Assembly (NCBI GenBank): GCA_963709175.1
Contig: CAVPVK010000007.1
Location: 992,001 to 1,056,000 of the forward strand
Direction: 5' to 3'
DNA: 64,000 nt
Source of the DNA: JANXQG01 sp963709175
GTDB taxonomy: Bacteria; Planctomycetota; Planctomycetia; Pirellulales; Thermoguttaceae
Part shown: positions 60,238-64,000 of the stretch, piece after piece
Layout of the letters: each line of letters begins with the position of its first letter
Numbering within the stretch: position 1 is the stretch's first letter
Program-made: the position numbers and the translations under genes
Notes under the pieces: generated by a model
The model's input: the letters and a program-made list of their open reading frames with translations, nothing else
Told to the model about the DNA's origin: nothing
Databases searched by the model: none

Positions 60238-62010
60238 ATGCCAACCACACGTCGTCAGTTCATCGAGCGCCTTGGGCTCGGAGCGTCATCACTGCTTGCC
60301 ACTTCAATCCTCGAGCCAGCAGCGGTTGCCATCTCGGCCGAGCCAGCCGACCAACTTGCGGGGCCCGGCCTGAGCACGACCGTCACCATCGGCCGGGACA
60401 CTTATTTCCGCAACCTGCCGGCGCTAGTGTCCGGAGGACTGCGAGCTGCCGAGGGGATCGGTGCCGGCTGGGTTCCCTTTCAATACGACCTGGCGGACAT
60501 CCAGGGCGTCGGCCTGGCCACCGGGGCGGGCAGTCCTGCCGGCGAGTTGGTCTTCGATCTGAAACTATCCGGCTGGCATGTGCTGCACTTTTGCCACACG
60601 CCGCTGTTGGAGATCTGGCTGGATGGGGAGCGCGGCTACTGCGAGCTGCCCGGTCCGCAGGACAACCGGCTCCGCGATTACCGCCTGCACGCAGCCGATC
60701 TCACCGGCCGGCGGCTGCACATTGCGCCCCGCCGCGGTACCGGCCCACGCGAGGCAATCCTCTTCTATGTCCGTGCCGAGCCTTGCGGCGGGCCACGTCC
60801 AAGCCGTCGCAACCTGGTGGCCACCAACGACGGCCACGACGTCTTTAGCGACGGCATGGACACGCCGCGCAACATTTCCAAGTGGTTCTCCCCCTTCCGT
60901 GACAGCGATTTCTATCGCATGCTCTGGGGTGTTTTTGGCGGCGGTGACCTCAGCGCCAACCCGGCCTTTAAGCACGCAACCATCCTCCCAGTCGCCCCCT
61001 GCCACCACTTCCAGACCTGGGACAAGACGTTTTCCGACTCGCTGCGGCGAGTGCAGTCGCAGGCCGACATCTTGGCTACCGTCGTAGCGTCCGCCCGGGA
61101 CGTAGGAATGGAGATCCATTTCTATTTCCGCGTTGAAGGCTTCTACCAGCCGTTCCCACACTTAGGCAGCAGCTCACGGTTCTTCCACGAGAACCCGCAA
61201 TTCCGTTGCCGCGATGAGCATGGCCGTGAAGTGAAACGCCTGAGCTACGCATTTCTGCAAGTGCAAGACCACTTGCTGGGCTACTTCGAGGAACTGATGC
61301 AGTATCAGCCCGACGGGCTTTGCCTGGCCTTCAACCGCGGGCTGCCCATGTTAATCTGCGAGGAACCCGTGTTGGCGGCGTTCCGTCGCCGCCACGGCCG
61401 GCCACCGCGTCTGCCGCAGGAGGTCGACAGTCCCGCGATGCTGGCCGTCCGGCATGAGTTGATAGCGAACTTCGTCGAACGGGTGCATCGCATGTTGGCC
61501 CAGCGCGGCAAGGCGATTTCGTGTATCGTCCCGCGCAATTTCGGCGAGAACTTGCTCCGTGGGCTCAATCTGGAACTTCTGATACGGCGCGGGCTGTTGG
61601 AATCGGTGATGGTGGGCGGCGGACACGAGGACAACCCGCGATACACGCAAAGCCATGGCCAGCCGCCGGTGCCCCAGGACGATCTGGAGACGGTGCGGCG
61701 TCTCAAGTCGCTCGGGGCGGCGAAGGTCTACCTGGGCGGCTGCAACAGCCATGGCACGTTCTGGCCGGCCCGTGACCCCATGACCCGCGCTCGCCGTATG
61801 CGGAGCATCCTGGACGCCGGCCTGGATGGCGCCTATTTTTGGGACTGTAACCAATGGTTTGCCCAGGACTGGGACGACATTCGCTACTACGGCGACCGAG
61901 AGCATTTGGAGTTCATTCTGAGAGGCAAGCGGCCGGCCGCCATGTTGCGTGACACGCGGAGCATCGACGACCTGACAGTGGATCGCTACAACCCTTGGAA
62001 CGCCTATTGA
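60238..62010 (+). CDS. Tat-exported glycosyl-hydrolase-like protein
   Basis: 590 residues. MPTTRRQFIERLGLGASSLL is a twin-arginine signal. An N-terminal sandwich (LVFDLKLSGWHVLHFCHTPL) precedes a TIM-barrel-like part: VVASARDVGMEIHFYFRVEG, YQPDGLCLAFNRGLPMLICE, KAISCIVPRNFGENLLRGLN and GLDGAYFWDCNQWFAQDWDD. This resembles the glycosyl-hydrolase-like 10/GH13-related barrels of hypothetical planctomycete proteins; the family is not certain. GGGAGG precedes the ATG. Probably acts with the preceding giant protein on the same substrate. Confidence 0.65.
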   Translation: MPTTRRQFIERLGLGASSLLATSILEPAAVAISAEPADQLAGPGLSTTVTIGRDTYFRNLPALVSGGLRAAEGIGAGWVPFQYDLADIQGVGLATGAGSPAGELVFDLKLSGWHVLHFCHTPLLEIWLDGERGYCELPGPQDNRLRDYRLHAADLTGRRLHIAPRRGTGPREAILFYVRAEPCGGPRPSRRNLVATNDGHDVFSDGMDTPRNISKWFSPFRDSDFYRMLWGVFGGGDLSANPAFKHATILPVAPCHHFQTWDKTFSDSLRRVQSQADILATVVASARDVGMEIHFYFRVEGFYQPFPHLGSSSRFFHENPQFRCRDEHGREVKRLSYAFLQVQDHLLGYFEELMQYQPDGLCLAFNRGLPMLICEEPVLAAFRRRHGRPPRLPQEVDSPAMLAVRHELIANFVERVHRMLAQRGKAISCIVPRNFGENLLRGLNLELLIRRGLLESVMVGGGHEDNPRYTQSHGQPPVPQDDLETVRRLKSLGAAKVYLGGCNSHGTFWPARDPMTRARRMRSILDAGLDGAYFWDCNQWFAQDWDDIRYYGDREHLEFILRGKRPAAMLRDTRSIDDLTVDRYNPWNAY

Positions 62011-62455
62011 TTTCGACGTGCCGGTCTGGTCTAGCGGTCCCGGAGAACGGACATCCGTTTTTCGGCGTTTTGCTGGACCGGAACTGGGCCGAAAATCGGG
62101 GTACCAAGGTGAACTCGGCACACGGGCCAATGCGAACGCCCGTCGGTCAAGCACCCGCCGCCAAGTCGCTGTTGGTGGCCTGTGTCTCGCTAATTCCCGA
62201 TCTGCTATCTGCTCGCCACGACGCTGTACTTGCCGTCGGCGGGCCCTATAATAACGCCCGACACGTGTGCCCCTCCTAGAAAAGGCACCGCTCTTTCTAG
62301 GGAAACAGCGTGGCGAAGACACGTTTCTATTACGCCTTGTGTTAGTGGTCCCGGGGCCAGGCTGGAACTGGGTTGAAGGTGCGACAAATGATGCATGATC
62401 ATGATGGCGCAGGGGACGGTGACCCTAGCCTTCACCACAACTGCGCCAGGAGGCG
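62011..62455. other. Convergent intergenic region
   Basis: No gene is supported between the convergent Tat-exported gene and the deacetylase gene. AACGGACATCCGTTTTT at about 62047-62063 is a short stem with a T run and may be a weak plus-strand terminator. Confidence 0.35.
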
Positions 62456-64000
62456 TTATTCCACGCGTTTGATCACCACGTTGTCAAGCAGGTCCATGCC
62501 GCCTTCACCGAGGATAAATGCGAACGTGTGGGTACCCGCGGTGACGGCCAGGGCCGGCAAAGTGCAATGGCTCCAGGACTCGGCGATCCGCGAGGCCGGC
62601 AGCGTAAAGACGGTCACTCCGTCCAGCACAATGTTCAGGGCGCGGCTGTTGCTTCATAGCTGGTACGTTTAACCACGTCGAAGCTGACCGTGTAACGGCC
62701 GTTGTCGAACGTGACCGATTGAGCGATGCCATTGCCGGGACCTCGCATATAAGCCGCATAGAGGCCGCCGCCGGCAAGGACCGGGGCCGACGCACCGTGA
62801 CCGCGGATGCCCACCTCGCCGTCATTCCGCGGTTGGATGAATCGCCACGTGGCGCCGCTTGCGTTCTTCGCCGTCACATTATTGTATCCCCTAAAAGCTT
62901 CAAACTTCTCAAAGCCATGGTCGGAGAAGCCAACCGCTCCAGGCGTTGGAGTGACCGTCACCACGTATTCCCTTGTGGTGCCATCCGGCGCCCTGACGGT
63001 GTACGTCTGTGGACTTGTGAAGTCCAGCGCAGTGCCAGAGGCCGGTTGGCCGGTTACCAGAGGCGAGCCGGTTCGATAAATCGGTGCGAGTTTCGTCAGA
63101 TCGGTGGCCTGCGGCACCTGCACACGAACCTCGTTTCCCGAAATCAGAGCATCAGGCATCCCCGGGATAATAAAGTCCAGAATAGTCGCGATCGGTCCCT
63201 TTTGCAGTTCGGCAACGATCACCGTGGGGTCTTGGCCGAAAGCTCCGGCCGAGAATTCAGGCACGACGACGGTTTGTATGCCAGTGTCCGCCTTCACAAT
63301 GTTCAACGCTTGCCTCTTCGGATCGGCGAGAAAACAGGCATGGGCAACGGGAATGGTCAAATCCGGCACGATCAGTTTGCGATCGGCCGGCAGCCTCTTC
63401 ACACAGAGGTAGAGCAAATTGCCTTTGCGCGAAACTGAACCCCAGGCCGGGCTGGGCCCACCCCACGGTAGATCATGCGAAAACGACAGTAGCTGGGCTG
63501 CTTTCGCTGTATCGATATAGCCTGCCAGATCGCGCATCGCGATAGCGTTGTAATGGTTCTTCTCGAGATACTTCACATATTCCTCGAAGCGGGCCGGGGC
63601 GATGCCCACGGTCGGATGTTCCATATCGGGCACGCCGTGGAACGTGATAATGACGATCTGCCCGGCGGTTGCCTGCTTCACGGCCTTGTAGAAAACGTCA
63701 CTCGCCCGCATCACGTCGCCATCGCTGACACTGAAGGATGGCGCGTCGAACGGGCAGTCGACCGTCGGCCGGTAGGGGCATCGCCGCCACCTCGGGCGAA
63801 CAAGTAGCCCTTTTCGCGGAGCACGCCAAAAAATGAGTTATTCACGTTATAAAACGGCCAACAAAAGGTCGTCGGTTTGGGAACATTGTTCGCCCGGCAC
63901 TCGTCCTCAATGCCCGTCGCGGCCGCGGTACAACCTTCCAAGCTGGTAGCGCCGAGGCTTCCATGTCCGATCGTGTGATTGCCGATCTCGAAGCCCATGC
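62456..64000 (-). CDS. Polysaccharide deacetylase-like protein, 5' end outside the window (frame-broken)
   Basis: Beginning beyond the right edge, the frame reads GFEIGNHTIGHGSLGATSLE, where NHTIGH is the second metal motif of NodB-type deacetylases, then PTTFCWPFYNVNNSFFGVLR. A missing C in a C run near 63770 leads to DVFYKAVKQATAGQIVIITF, HGVPDMEHPTVGIAPARFEE and a C-terminal sandwich (SGTALDFTSPQTYTVRAPDG; FSDHGFEKFEAFRGYNNVTA). A second break near 62650 leads to LNIVLDGVTVFTLPASRIAE and a stop at 62456-62458. The first metal motif (D-D) would lie outside. Probably deacetylates an N- or O-acetylated polysaccharide. Confidence 0.65.

Noticed and set aside
62011..62110. tRNA-like sequence near CTGGTCTAGCGGTCCCGG
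   Set aside because: No acceptor, anticodon and T-arm combination could be assembled.

Overview
The window reads as a chromosome segment of a planctomycete, probably in or near Pirellulales. It carries the family set typical of that phylum: a DUF1501 plus cytochrome-c/DUF1549/DUF1553 pair, a DUF1559 pseudopilin next to a small carboxypeptidase-regulatory-like lipoprotein, PEP-CTERM autotransporter-repeat proteins, Tat-exported Gfo/Idh/MocA oxidoreductases, an SHD1-domain protein, and small membrane proteins with an 'F-x-FSLR-x-LL' motif. No rRNA, tRNA or CRISPR array was seen.

Layout. 0-3 kb: remnants of an anion permease and an AI-2E family transporter, then a YqjD/YqjE-like envelope cluster (minus strand). 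3-8.6 kb: dispersed repeats around a Gfo/Idh oxidoreductase, a sugar isomerase-like protein and a small membrane protein. 8.6-10.3 kb: a coupled PIG-L deacetylase/NagB-like pair. 10.6-13.9 kb: amino-acid permease and amidohydrolase. 14.6-25.5 kb: ThuA-like protein, aldo/keto reductase, GH29 fucosidase, GH99-like protein, second Gfo/Idh and a HEAT-repeat protein, mixed with gene fragments. 25.5-35.5 kb: large PEP-CTERM protein, SGNH hydrolase, lipoprotein/DUF1559 operon and DUF1501/DUF1553 operon. 35.5-46.9 kb: an accessory island of about twelve small genes, nearly all on the minus strand, separated by several repeat families. 47-53.5 kb: SHD1 protein and a three-gene operon (SGNH hydrolase, six-hairpin-like protein, beta-helix/TolB fusion). 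54.4-55.7 kb: a complete ISAs1-family element inserted in a small zinc-ribbon/FSLR gene. 56-62 kb: a 1360-residue secreted glycosidase-like protein and a Tat-secreted partner. 62.4 kb to the end: a polysaccharide deacetylase-like gene running off the right edge. The whole suggests a degrader of complex, probably fucosylated and amino-sugar-containing, polysaccharides.

Many genes can be joined into one protein only by allowing single-base indels, and most such sites lie in short G or C runs. I therefore treat these frameshifts as probable consensus errors of a long-read or metagenomic assembly. True truncations (permease, AI-2E, ABC ATPase, cupin, hydrolase, Gfo/Idh fragments) are described separately.

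The most unusual structure is the 35.9-46.8 kb island. Nine of its twelve minus-strand genes begin 11-20 nt after a GTTGG pentamer (CCGTTGG in seven). Several intergenic spacers are imperfect palindromes bounded by AAC and GTT. Six copies of another repeat contain a hexamer pair separated by exactly 20 nt, each in front of a small gene. This resembles a gene-cassette array without a visible integrase, or a repeat family that supplies promoters.
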